From JBFWIW01 sp050253535 (GTDB taxonomy: Bacteria > Bacillota > Clostridia > Oscillospirales > Oscillospiraceae): 20,612 bases of DNA. The translations under genes were made by a program, and so were the position numbers. The stretch spans positions 1 through 20,612 of the forward strand of contig JBFWIW010000056.1 of assembly GCA_050253535.1 (NCBI GenBank). The letters run 5' to 3'. Below the pieces are notes generated by a model that was not told the DNA's origin, did no database searches, and saw only the letters and a program-made list of their open reading frames with translations. Shown one piece after another: positions 1 through 6,206 of the stretch. Position 1 is the first letter of the stretch. The number at the start of each line of letters is the position of its first letter.

Positions 1-267
1 TGCTTTTTAGTGAGTGACAATGGTATCGGAATCCCTGCTGAGTACTTAACCTATATTTTTGAAGATACCGCAATGTACAGGACGCAGTCATCCGGTGATA
101 ATACTAAAAATATGGGTATCGGCCTTTCGGTTTGTTCGACTATCATCCGCTCGCATGGTGGAACGATAACGGCTGAAAACAAGCCTGAGAGCGGCGCTGC
201 TTTCCTGTTCACACTACCCATGAAGGAGGAGTACGATGGCGATCAAGCAGAAAATACTGATAGTTGA
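1..267 (+). CDS. kdpD: Sensor histidine kinase C-terminus, KdpD-like (5' partial)
   Basis: The reading frame is open from base 1, so this is the 3' end of a larger gene; 88 residues are visible. They are the end of a HATPase_c domain: the G1 box DNGIGI lies near residues 6-11 and the G2 box MGIGLS near residues 38-43, followed by the closing HGG and a short variable tail. The protein would bind ATP and autophosphorylate a histidine located outside the window. The stop lies inside the next gene (32-nt overlap), so the two are translationally coupled. The partner is a KdpE-type regulator, so KdpD, which senses potassium limitation, is the likely identity. No KdpD-specific N-terminal domain can be seen, so the name rests on the partner and on the C-terminal wording. 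Confidence 0.75.
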   Translation, partial: CFLVSDNGIGIPAEYLTYIFEDTAMYRTQSSGDNTKNMGIGLSVCSTIIRSHGGTITAENKPESGAAFLFTLPMKEEYDGDQAENTDS

Positions 268-937
268 GGACGAACGAAGCATTGTAAATTTCGTGAGCGC
301 GATCCTTACCGCAAACGAATACGACGTACTTTTGGCATATGGCGGACACGAGGCCTATGCGATGATAACGTCTCACTGTCCGGACGCAATAATACTCGAC
401 CTCGGACTTCCGGATATGGATGGAATTGAACTTATAAAACTTGTGCGCGAGTGGTCGCAAATACCGATAATCGTCGTCTCGGCGCGCAGCCACGAGCGGG
501 ACAAAGTCGAAGCGCTTGACCTCGGCGCGGACGACTATATAACCAAGCCGTTCGGTACGTCCGAACTACTGGCCAGAATACGCATGGCGCTACGGCACGC
601 TGGCATGCGCGGAAGCAATGAGCAGGTACTGCAGGAGGGCATATTTCAGACCGGTGATCTTATCATAGACTACAACAAGCGCCTGATTACAGCGAAAGGC
701 GAACGCGTACACCTTACCCAGAACGAGTATCGTATAGTTGCTCTCCTCGGCCGCTTTGCGGGAAAAGTTCTGACATACGAGTTTATTTTGAGAGAGCTTT
801 GGGGTCCTGCAGTAAGTAACGACAACAAGATACTGCGCGTAAATATGGCCAACATTCGGCGAAAACTGGAAGAAAATCCAGCAGAGCCAAAATATATTCT
901 TACAGAGGTCGGCGTCGGCTATCGTATGGTGGAATAG
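236..937 (+). CDS. kdpE: OmpR/PhoB-family response regulator, KdpE
   Basis: This is a complete 233-residue two-component regulator. The receiver domain (about residues 5-118) has the acidic pair E11/D12, the phosphoacceptor D55 in ILDLGLPD and K104 in ITKPF. A winged-helix DNA-binding domain follows (about 135-231), with the family pattern LTQNEYRIVALL and a C-terminal VGVGYRM. The stretch SARSHERDKVEALDLGADDY is characteristic of KdpE, which activates the kdpFABC potassium-uptake operon. The ATG is set by AAGGAGGA at 223-230. It overlaps the end of the kinase gene, so kinase and regulator are coupled. No kdpFABC genes lie in the window; they may be upstream of it. Family assignment is firm, the KdpE subtype likely. 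Confidence 0.88.
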   Translation: MAIKQKILIVEDERSIVNFVSAILTANEYDVLLAYGGHEAYAMITSHCPDAIILDLGLPDMDGIELIKLVREWSQIPIIVVSARSHERDKVEALDLGADDYITKPFGTSELLARIRMALRHAGMRGSNEQVLQEGIFQTGDLIIDYNKRLITAKGERVHLTQNEYRIVALLGRFAGKVLTYEFILRELWGPAVSNDNKILRVNMANIRRKLEENPAEPKYILTEVGVGYRMVE

Positions 938-1006
938 GTAATGTGCGGCCGTACCCGCCTTACTAACGACACGCCGTTCGCCTGCATTTTAATTTTATAG
1001 TAAAAC

Positions 1007-1044
1007 AGCGTGAAGGAAGTCCCATTCGGGCCAATCTTCACGCT
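1007..1044 (-). terminator. Convergent terminator-like hairpin between kdpE and metG
   Basis: A perfect 9-bp stem (AGCGTGAAG at 1007-1015, CTTCACGCT at 1036-1044) encloses a loop with a smaller CCC/GGG pairing. On the minus strand the stem is followed by GTTTTAC, so it best serves metG. On the plus strand the following bases are not T-rich, so termination of kdpE there would be weak. A second small hairpin, GGCCG-TTTAT-CGGCC, lies at 1061-1075. Confidence 0.6.
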
Positions 1045-1097
1045 ATTCAACCTATGGGCCGGCCGTTTATCGGCCAGCTCTTTCTTTCATGTAACTT

Positions 1098-2687
1098 TTA
1101 TTTTGCGGCATGCGCCTCGAGTTCCGCAAGTTCTTTCGCCATATCTATCCTGGGGAAAATCGCCTCGCCCTTCTTGACGGTAACATCACGCGGGAGAGTG
1201 CCATACACATTGGCGGACTCCCATGTCGTAAAACTTTTCTCTGCACCTATCTGCTCAAATATCTTTTCACAGGAGACTGGGATAAACGGAGTAAGGAGTA
1301 TCGTGCAGATGCGCACTGTCTCAAGCAGATTGTACATGATGCGCGAAAGACGCAGCTTTTGACTCTCGTCCTTAGCGCAGATCCATGGGGCAGTCTCGTC
1401 GATATATTTATTTGCGCGGGATAGTACCTTGAATACTTCTGTTATGGCATTTTGAAAGGCAAACTTCTCCATTTGCTCCTCATAAACACCGCGCAATGCG
1501 CGGGCCGAGACGATGAGTTCGTCGTCTATCGGGTCCGCCGCTTCGTCTCCAACGGGTGGAAGCGTTCCGCCAAAATACTTAATGACCATGGCAACTGTGC
1601 GGGAAACAAGGTTACCCAATGCGTTTGCGAGATCCGTGTTTATCCGGGAAATAAGAAGCTCGTTTGAAAATACGCCGTCCGAACCGAAGGGGAACTCGCG
1701 CAGGAGGAAAAAACGAAGTGCATCCACGCCATAGCGGTCGGCAAGAATGGCCGGGTCTACGACGTTGCCCTTGGATTTTGACATCTTGCCGCCATCGAGA
1801 AGGAGCCAGCCGTGGCCATAGACCTTTTTCGGCAGCGGGAGCTCCAGAGACATAAGCATCGCCGGCCAGATAATGGAGTGAAAACGGACTATTTCCTTGC
1901 CCACAAAATGGACGTCCACAGGCCAGTATTTTTCAAAATCATGATATTTCTCATTTCCATACCCCAGGGCGGTTATATAGTTCGAGAGTGCATCAACCCA
2001 GACGTAAACAACGTGCCCGGGATCAAAGTCGACTGGAATACCCCATGTAAACGTTGTACGTGAAACGCACAGATCCTCCAGACCGGGTTTTAAGAAATTA
2101 TTTATCATTTCGTTCATGCGGGAGGCTGGCTCGAGGAAATCGGGATGCTCCTCGTACAGCTTCATGATACGGGATGCATACTTTGAAAGGCGGAAGAAAT
2201 ATGCCTCCTCTTCCGCGTAATGCACATCGCGGCCGCAGTCGGGGCATTTGCCGTCCACCAGCTGGCTCTCCGTCCAGAAACTCTCACACGGGGTACAGTA
2301 CAGTCCCTTATAGGCGCCCTTGTAGATATCGCCCTTTTCGTGCATCTTCCTGAATATCTTCTGAATGGACTCCACATGATAGTCATCGGTAGTCCTTATA
2401 AACCTGTCGTTGGAGATGTTCATGAGCTTCCATAAATCCAGTATACCGCCCTTGCCCTCAACAATGCTGTCGACAAATTCTTTTGGCGTTACTCCGGCGG
2501 CTTTGGCCTTTTCCTCTATTTTCTGGCCGTGCTCGTCGGTACCGGTGAGGAACAGGACGTCATAGCCGCACATTCGCTTATACCTCGCCATAGCGTCGGT
2601 TGCAACCGTACAGTAGGTGTGGCCGATATGAAGCTTGTCCGAGGGATAATAGATTGGCGTCGTGATATAAAACGTTCCTTTACTCAT
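1098..2687 (-). CDS. metG: Methionyl-tRNA synthetase
   Basis: This 529-residue class I aminoacyl-tRNA synthetase charges tRNA-Met with methionine in the cytosol. The HIGH motif is at residues 20-23, and KMSKS is at 301-305. A zinc-type knuckle has Cys131/Cys134 and Cys148/Cys151, the CxxC-CxxC form of the connective domain. The anticodon-binding helical region fills the C-terminus. At 529 residues it lacks the C-terminal EMAP/Trbp111-like tRNA-binding domain that many MetG proteins carry. The start codon follows AGGAGGT at 2694-2700, a strong site. A structured leader of about 195 nt precedes it and suggests regulation before or at translation initiation. Identity is certain. Confidence 0.97.
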   Translation of the reverse strand: MSKGTFYITTPIYYPSDKLHIGHTYCTVATDAMARYKRMCGYDVLFLTGTDEHGQKIEEKAKAAGVTPKEFVDSIVEGKGGILDLWKLMNISNDRFIRTTDDYHVESIQKIFRKMHEKGDIYKGAYKGLYCTPCESFWTESQLVDGKCPDCGRDVHYAEEEAYFFRLSKYASRIMKLYEEHPDFLEPASRMNEMINNFLKPGLEDLCVSRTTFTWGIPVDFDPGHVVYVWVDALSNYITALGYGNEKYHDFEKYWPVDVHFVGKEIVRFHSIIWPAMLMSLELPLPKKVYGHGWLLLDGGKMSKSKGNVVDPAILADRYGVDALRFFLLREFPFGSDGVFSNELLISRINTDLANALGNLVSRTVAMVIKYFGGTLPPVGDEAADPIDDELIVSARALRGVYEEQMEKFAFQNAITEVFKVLSRANKYIDETAPWICAKDESQKLRLSRIMYNLLETVRICTILLTPFIPVSCEKIFEQIGAEKSFTTWESANVYGTLPRDVTVKKGEAIFPRIDMAKELAELEAHAAK

Positions 2688-2885
2688 TATGAGTACCTCC
2701 TAATAATGACAAACGGCTAATCATGAGCCGCAAAGCCGCATGGCATGATGACCCTTATAGCCGTCTGCTTTGCGCATCGGGTCCGGTTACCGCCGAGAAT
2801 CCGGCGCATTTAATGGCTGTTCTGAAAGCATTTTCAGGACAGCTCAGCGTTTTAGCGAAACGCTGAGCGCGGCACTGGCCGCGTA
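2688..2885 (-). promoter_or_regulatory. Structured metG leader (unclassified)
   Basis: From the 5' end of the mRNA there are three directly abutting hairpins: a 6-bp CGCGGC stem (2868-2883), a perfect 10-bp CTCAGCGTTT stem (2843-2867) and a stem of up to 12 bp with one G-U pair (2816-2843). A 5-bp stem follows (2791-2806). Next come two helices that cannot both form without a pseudoknot: 2767-2774 with 2729-2736, and 2758-2764 with 2713-2719. The ribosome binding site lies at 2694-2700, just after them. I do not find the T-box signature (AGGGTGGnACCGCG), the S-box or any other riboswitch core I know, and no T-run terminator. The structure is seen directly; a regulatory role is inference. Confidence 0.5.
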
Positions 2886-2886
2886 A

Positions 2887-2921
2887 ATTATATTTTACCA
2901 TACTTCCGGGAAAAAATGCAA
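2887..2921 (-). promoter_or_regulatory. Putative metG promoter
   Basis: On the minus strand, TTGCAT (2921-2916) and TAAAAT (2897-2892) are separated by 18 bp. A perfect TATAAT (2892-2887) overlaps the end of the -10. Transcription would begin near 2883, exactly where the leader hairpins start. Confidence 0.5.
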
Positions 2922-2950
2922 TACACCTCCGCGTCAAAAGTAGTGTCCAT

Positions 2951-2979
2951 TCGACAAAACCTCCTATTTACATTTTATC
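2951..2979 (+). promoter_or_regulatory. Weak candidate promoter for the orphan structured RNA
   Basis: TCGACA (2951-2956; 5 of 6 bases match TTGACA) lies 17 bp upstream of TTTATC (2974-2979; only 3 of 6 match TATAAT). It is divergent from the metG promoter. Position and spacing fit a transcript starting near 2986, but the -10 is poor. Confidence 0.3.
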
Positions 2980-2985
2980 CCTGCC

Positions 2986-3176
2986 GCGTTATCATTAGTT
3001 TACAGCTTGAGTGACCCGTATGTAGACAGGTTTGCTCCAAGGATGCGTTATTCGTCTTCATGGGCAAAAATCTTGGATATGTACGGTCGCTTTACCAATG
3101 GCATGAGGGTGCCGTAAGCTAATATCTTTATCCCACAACCCTGTTTTGGCGGGTCGTATTGCGACCCGCCGCTTTT
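2986..3176 (+). ncRNA. Structured non-coding RNA, 6S-RNA-like candidate
   Basis: This ~190-nt stretch has no ORF but folds on paper into one long rod. The closing helix is 2994-3003 with 3114-3123 (10 bp, one G-U). A second helix pairs GACCCGTA (3013-3020) with TACGGTC (3082-3088), with one bulge. A third pairs CCAAGGAT (3038-3044 region) with ATCTTGG (3070-3076). Between the closing and second helices is an open bubble whose 3' side can form a small GGCA/TGCC hairpin. A strong rho-independent terminator follows. A rod with a central bubble, about 190 nt, as a free-standing gene, is the architecture of 6S RNA, which mimics an open promoter and binds sigma-A RNA polymerase. I cannot match conserved 6S sequence by eye, so an unknown RNA is equally possible. 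It is not SRP RNA, RNase P RNA or tmRNA. Confidence 0.5.
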
Positions 3177-3178
3177 TT
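3148..3178 (+). terminator. Strong rho-independent terminator of the orphan RNA
   Basis: A perfect GGCGGGTCG/CGACCCGCC stem with a TATTG loop is followed by GC and seven Ts on the plus strand only. The minus strand has no T-run after the stem, so this terminates a plus-strand transcript, and the only candidate is the RNA at 2986-3176. Confidence 0.9.
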
Positions 3179-3945
3179 TATATTATGAGTTCCGCTACTG
3201 TTTCCTCAACGCTTCGGCATACGTGCTTTGCCTCGCGCCGCACATCCAAAACGGCGCTCTCCACAGCGTAAGACTCGGACACTGCGCGGAATATCGGTAC
3301 GTCATTAAAGTTATCACCGAACGACACCATGTCGCGCGGCGCAATGTTGAATTTATCGGATATCTGCATAACTGCGGTCCCCTTGTCAGCCAGAGTAAAA
3401 TCGATCCACTTCTCCCCGGCGACGGCTGCGGACAGTTTTCCCTTCCAGCGCGGGACAAGAACAGGTTCCGAAACGAGAGCGCCATTTCTGCAATATGCCG
3501 AGACTTTGAGTATGTCCTCCCTGACCTTGCCTATATCGGAAACGACAGTCACATGGTTTCCCACGAAATAGCGGATATGGTCCACATAATCCTTATGCTT
3601 CGGGATGAGATATGATGTGCGCTCACCTGATATAAGCACCTCGCAGTCGTCCATGGTAAGCACCTCGGCGGTGATGGCCTCCGCAGTATCGCGCGGGAGA
3701 GCGGTCTTTGCAATCACTTTGTCCTTATAAAATACAACCGCGCCGTTTTCGCACATATAGAGGATATCGTCCTTTACGGGAGTAAACAGATTTAAAAGAC
3801 TGTTGTACTGCCTTCCGGACGCCGCGCAGAAATAAATTCCGCGCTCCCGCATTTTTTTGATTAGTGCGAACATTTCGCTGCTCACTTGTCTCTTCTCGGA
3901 GTTTATGAGCGTCCCGTCAAGGTCGCTGGCTATCAGCTTTATCAT
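3178..3945 (-). CDS. Cof-type HAD-superfamily phosphatase
   Basis: This 255-residue protein is a HAD hydrolase of the Cof/type IIB class; such enzymes dephosphorylate small phosphorylated metabolites (sugar phosphates, flavin or PLP-type substrates). The catalytic DLDGT motif (nucleophile D8, acid D10) opens the protein, the serine/threonine region lies near 43, K188 sits in ADKGTAV, and the Mg-binding GDNFND is at 210-215. The cap domain occupies about residues 85-180. The substrate cannot be told from sequence. The ATG follows AGGAGG (3951-3956). A terminator hairpin ends only 24 nt before the start, so expression probably depends on read-through of that hairpin. No neighbour shares a pathway with it. 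Confidence 0.9.
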   Translation of the reverse strand: MIKLIASDLDGTLINSEKRQVSSEMFALIKKMRERGIYFCAASGRQYNSLLNLFTPVKDDILYMCENGAVVFYKDKVIAKTALPRDTAEAITAEVLTMDDCEVLISGERTSYLIPKHKDYVDHIRYFVGNHVTVVSDIGKVREDILKVSAYCRNGALVSEPVLVPRWKGKLSAAVAGEKWIDFTLADKGTAVMQISDKFNIAPRDMVSFGDNFNDVPIFRAVSESYAVESAVLDVRREAKHVCRSVEETVAELII

Positions 3946-3964
3946 TCTATGCCTCCTGAAATAC

Positions 3965-3999
3965 CAAAAAGCCTGTCCGGCACAGCTACCGGACGGGCT
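3965..3999 (-). terminator. Terminator just upstream of the HAD phosphatase start (possible attenuator)
   Basis: An 11-bp stem (3970-3980 with 3989-3999, one G-T wobble) is followed on the minus strand by five Ts (3970-3966). It lies between a short ORF and the HAD gene, with its T-run almost touching the HAD ribosome binding site. Either it ends the upstream leader transcript constitutively or it works as an attenuator. An upstream segment (4070-4076) can pair with its 3' arm (3975-3981) and would disrupt it. Confidence 0.75.
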
Positions 4000-4012
4000 C
4001 TGAAATAAGCTT

Positions 4013-4120
4013 TTAAATTAGCTTGAGACAGGGCTCCTTTATCTCGGCGACGCTTGCGCTGCCGGGACTGCCGGACGGTATGTATAGAAATTTTGCATGA
4101 TTTACTTTATATGTATTCAA
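4013..4120 (-). CDS. Small ORF, possible leader peptide before the HAD gene
   Basis: A short open frame can be read from a TTG codon at 4120 to a TAA at 4013, 35 residues. The C-terminal part (PSGSPGSASVAEIKEPCLKL then I) uses codons resembling the real genes here (GCC, GAG, AAG, CCC, CTC). The frame is open further upstream to a stop near 4170, but no ATG and no convincing ribosome binding site is present. It ends 13 nt before the 5' arm of the terminator hairpin at 3970-3999. It could be a leader peptide, the decayed end of an older gene, or chance. No known family is recognised. Confidence 0.2.
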   Translation of the reverse strand: MNTYKVNHAKFLYIPSGSPGSASVAEIKEPCLKLI

Positions 4121-4141
4121 ATGACGATCCGGTACAAAAAT

Positions 4142-4169
4142 ATAGCGCAGAGAACTTTCTCTGCGCTAT
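4142..4169 (-). terminator. Terminator of yabR
   Basis: A 13-bp inverted repeat (ATAGCGCAGAGAA at 4142-4154, complement at 4157-4169) is followed on the minus strand by ATATTTTTG. It lies 47 nt downstream of the yabR stop. Confidence 0.8.
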
Positions 4170-4215
4170 TATTGCGCATTCATCGGCAAATTTTGGCGCG
4201 ATATTGGCACGAAAT

Positions 4216-4674
4216 TTAACCGCGGCCTCTGCGCCTTGTCGATTTCTTCTCAGAAAACTGCTTGAGGCCGGACATCTTATTGTCGGAATCCTGCATAAAC
4301 CGCTTTAACTTATCTTCAAAAGACGGCTCCTCTGCCGATTGTTTCGAAAAACCGGAGCCGGAGTCGGAACGGGCACCCCCATCGTTCTGCTGATAACGTC
4401 GCAAAGGCGCGGGGCGCTGTACGGGTACACGGGCAGGTTGTTCCTGAGCCTGCTTAATTGAGAGGTTTATCCTTCCTGATTCGTCAATTCCGATGAGTTT
4501 TACTGTGACTTCCTGCCCCTCGGTCAAAAAGTCACTCACATTGCTAACATATGAATTTGCAATCTCGGAAATATGTACGAGTCCCGATTTTCCCGGCGCG
4601 AACGAAACGAACGCTCCGAACTTTGTGATACCCGTAACCTTCCCGGTCAGAATACTCCCCACTTCCAGTTCCAT
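4216..4674 (-). CDS. yabR: S1-domain RNA-binding protein, YabR-like
   Basis: The 152-residue protein begins with a single S1 (OB-fold) RNA-binding domain, about residues 1-75, with the typical GKVTGITKFGAFVSF start, GLVHISEI core and GRINLSIK end. A low-complexity Arg/Gln/Pro/Ser segment follows, and a very basic C-terminus ending KKSTRRRGRG, which suggests added RNA contact. Position after yabP, yabQ and divIC matches the Bacillus order yabP-yabQ-divIC-yabR. The precise role of YabR is not settled; it is described as a polyribonucleotide-phosphorylase-like S1 protein. A terminator directly after divIC and an inserted inverted-repeat element separate it from the rest of the block, so it probably has its own promoter. 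The ribosome binding site is weak: GAGGG lies about 13 nt before the ATG. Confidence 0.88.
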   Translation of the reverse strand: MELEVGSILTGKVTGITKFGAFVSFAPGKSGLVHISEIANSYVSNVSDFLTEGQEVTVKLIGIDESGRINLSIKQAQEQPARVPVQRPAPLRRYQQNDGGARSDSGSGFSKQSAEEPSFEDKLKRFMQDSDNKMSGLKQFSEKKSTRRRGRG

Positions 4675-4703
4675 ATTGACAGCAATTCCCTCTCTTTTGT
4701 TAA

Positions 4704-4732
4704 GTTATACCAATTTCAAATGAGAACGGCAA
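4704..4732 (-). promoter_or_regulatory. Candidate yabR promoter formed at the MITE edge
   Basis: On the minus strand, TTGCCG (4732-4727) and TATAAC (4709-4704) are separated by exactly 17 bp. The -35 lies inside the inverted-repeat element and the -10 straddles its boundary. It reads towards yabR, 30 nt away. Confidence 0.4.
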
Positions 4733-4860
4733 ATACTGAAACGAGGATTTTTTTGTCAGGCTGTGATGAGAAAATCCGCCAGTCCTTTGTGGATGAAGGA
4801 TTTTCACGGCGCGGCATGGCGGAAAAAAACCGTTTTATCGGACTCATCTGATATTGGTAT
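4707..4860. mobile_element. MITE-like inverted-repeat element
   Basis: The ends are 18-bp imperfect terminal inverted repeats, ATACCAATTTCAAATGAG at 4707-4724 and CTCATCTGATATTGGTAT at 4843-4860, matching at 16 of 18 positions. If the element is drawn one base shorter at each end, TTA flanks it on both sides (4705-4707 and 4860-4862), a possible 3-bp target duplication; a TA duplication is also possible. Inside, GAAAATCC (4770-4777 region) pairs with GGATTTTC (4797-4805 region). No transposase is encoded. Size, repeats and intergenic position fit a non-autonomous miniature element. Only one full copy is in the window, so mobility is inferred. Confidence 0.55.
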
Positions 4861-4861
4861 T

Positions 4862-4882
4862 AAAACAAGGGCTTTTCAGCCC
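4862..4882 (-). terminator. Terminator of the yabP-yabQ-divIC transcript
   Basis: A GGGCT-GAAA-AGCCC stem (4869-4882 on the minus strand) is followed by TTGTTTT, directly after the divIC stop. It separates divIC from yabR. Confidence 0.7.
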
Positions 4883-4883
4883 G

Positions 4884-5225
4884 TTATTCTTTTATAAAGA
4901 CTTTTTCTCCAGGCATAACCATACCCAGCTTATCCCGGGCGATGCCTTCGATGACCTCGTCATCTTCGCTGTTTTCCACGGCGTGTCGTAGTTCATCATT
5001 CTCGGCTGTCTCTGCCGATACCTGCTGCTGAAGCTGCTGCCGGTTTATTTCTGCATCATCGATCCTACCGCGCAAGTCCGTCAGCGTGATCGTCGCGTAG
5101 ACTATCAGAATGGCTATTACTATAATCGTAATAACGCCCGTTTTTCTTAATTTCAACCTCTTTGCCATCCTTTCCTGTGCTTTTGGGCACAATGAAACGG
5201 CTGCATTTTCTTCTATTGTAATCAT
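4884..5225 (-). CDS. divIC: Septum-formation protein DivIC (FtsB-like)
   Basis: This is a bitopic cell-division protein of the FtsB/DivIC family, up to 113 residues. One membrane segment (about residues 29-50, TGVITIIVIAILIVYA) is followed by an extracellular coiled coil rich in Gln and Glu (about 52-90) and the family end IARDKLGMVMPGEKVFI. DivIC acts with FtsL and DivIB at the septum. The start is uncertain: ATG 5225 has only a weak upstream GGAAATGG, whereas ATG 5168 (94 residues, begins MAKRLKLRK) has AGGAAAGG immediately before it. With either start it overlaps yabQ by a long stretch (161 or 104 nt). The place between yabQ and yabR is the conserved order. Confidence 0.88.
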   Translation of the reverse strand: MITIEENAAVSLCPKAQERMAKRLKLRKTGVITIIVIAILIVYATITLTDLRGRIDDAEINRQQLQQQVSAETAENDELRHAVENSEDDEVIEGIARDKLGMVMPGEKVFIKE

Positions 5226-5652
5226 AACTAATTCTATACCATTTCCTATAATATTTAAAGATGGTTTTTAAAATATTTCCTAATTTTTTTAAACAAATAT
5301 TGATCCAAACAAAGGGCCGTGACAGGCAATACAGTACAAATCGAACCCCTTCGGCCAGAAAACCGCATAATTTGAGCATAAATCGGCTCACTGTACAAAA
5401 ATACAGCGCTCCGCCCAAAAACGCAAAAATAGTCATAAATATTCGCTGTTTACCCTCTCCGGCCGACATTCCGAACAAAAATAGCAAAGCGGCACAGATT
5501 AACCAGAACAGCATATCGGTTATCACAGTGACCACGGACGAGCGAGTTTCCAGTCTAACAGTGCGGAATATGTCATACAAAAAACCGGCGGCCGCCCCTA
5601 AACCGAGGGAGGCCGCCGCCTCACAGAGCTGGTGAGAAACGGATATCTCCAT
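5065..5652 (-). CDS. yabQ: Spore cortex biosynthesis protein YabQ
   Basis: This 195-residue membrane protein resembles YabQ, which localises to the outer forespore membrane and is needed for spore cortex formation in Bacillus. Four hydrophobic stretches lie at about residues 12-30, 40-62, 72-92 and 98-122, with the sequence GFLYDIFRTVR after the first. The tail after about residue 140 is basic, then Asp/Ser-rich, and much of it is read from DNA that also encodes the divIC N-terminus in another frame. Start: the ATG lies two bases after the yabP stop, so the two are coupled. Its presence implies an endospore former. Confidence 0.85.
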   Translation of the reverse strand: MEISVSHQLCEAAASLGLGAAAGFLYDIFRTVRLETRSSVVTVITDMLFWLICAALLFLFGMSAGEGKQRIFMTIFAFLGGALYFCTVSRFMLKLCGFLAEGVRFVLYCLSRPFVWINICLKKLGNILKTIFKYYRKWYRISYDYNRRKCSRFIVPKSTGKDGKEVEIKKNGRYYDYSNSHSDSLRDDHADGLAR

Positions 5653-5654
5653 AG

Positions 5655-5942
5655 CTATTTGAACAGCCGCGCAAAGAAGCCGTCTCCGCTTCTCGCCTCT
5701 TCCTCATACTCAAGTGCCGAAATGTTGCCCTCTATTATGATCTCCCCGCTGTCAAGACTGAGTTTTTCCATATGCAGCCCTTCGCCGCGGACAATTAAAA
5801 CACCTCTTGTCGTGTTGATAACGACCACCGTCTCATCAAAGCTCTCAACGTCCGTAACGCCTGATACAGACACGCGTGACCGCCCTTCGATTATAACGTT
5901 GTGCGGCGCCTCAGTCGCTTTATATTTTTCCTCGTAAGCCAT
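5655..5942 (-). CDS. yabP: Sporulation protein YabP
   Basis: This 95-residue soluble protein matches the YabP/YqfC family: after HNVIIEGRSRVSVSGVTDVE come alternating beta strands (ETVVVINTTRGVLIVRGEGL) and the closing GEIIIEGNISALEYEE. YabP is needed early in spore-coat/cortex assembly under sigma-E control in Bacillus. The ATG follows AAAGGGTGAG (5948-5957 region). It is the first gene of the minus-strand block. I looked for a sigma-E promoter upstream and saw only weak possibilities, so none is called. Confidence 0.9.
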   Translation of the reverse strand: MAYEEKYKATEAPHNVIIEGRSRVSVSGVTDVESFDETVVVINTTRGVLIVRGEGLHMEKLSLDSGEIIIEGNISALEYEEEARSGDGFFARLFK

Positions 5943-6151
5943 AGTCTCACCCTTTCACCGTATTTGCTTTATGTATATTCCGCCGCTCTCGTGGTTATGT
6001 TACAGAAATTACAACCTGTAATATTTGCATTTTCGACAAGTTCTGCGGGTATATGCTAATTTTTTTAATTTTATTTTACTAAATATCGAATATTTTGGCA
6101 TAATTAAGTAAAATAAATGATTATTTGTAAAACGGTTTTTCCAAAATGCAC

Positions 6152-6180
6152 TTGACAAAGGAAAAATTTTCGTGTATTAT
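6152..6180 (+). promoter_or_regulatory. Promoter of the M23 peptidase gene
   Basis: A perfect TTGACA (6152-6157), a 17-bp spacer and TATTAT (6175-6180) form a near-consensus sigma-A promoter about 70 nt before the start codon. Confidence 0.85.
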
Positions 6181-6189
6181 TCGTTATGC

Positions 6190-6206
6190 TGTAACTGATT
6201 TGTAAT
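6190..6206 (+). promoter_or_regulatory. WalR(YycF)-type direct repeat
   Basis: TGTAAC (6190-6195), five bases and TGTAAT (6201-6206) match the published WalR consensus TGTWAH-N5-TGTWAH exactly. A further TGTAAC is at 6221-6226. WalR governs cell-wall hydrolase genes in low-GC Gram-positives, and the gene downstream is such a hydrolase. The box lies just downstream of the predicted -10, a position that suits repression better than activation. Confidence 0.5.

Noticed and set aside
2688..2885. T-box riboswitch for metG
   Set aside because: GGCGGTAACCGG in the leader vaguely recalls the T-box bulge, but the AGGGTGGnACCGCG core, specifier stem and T-run terminator are not there.
5999..6022. Second WalR-type site near yabP (GTTACA/ATTACA)
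   Set aside because: The half sites are 9 bp apart instead of 11, which breaks the TGTWAH-N5-TGTWAH rule.
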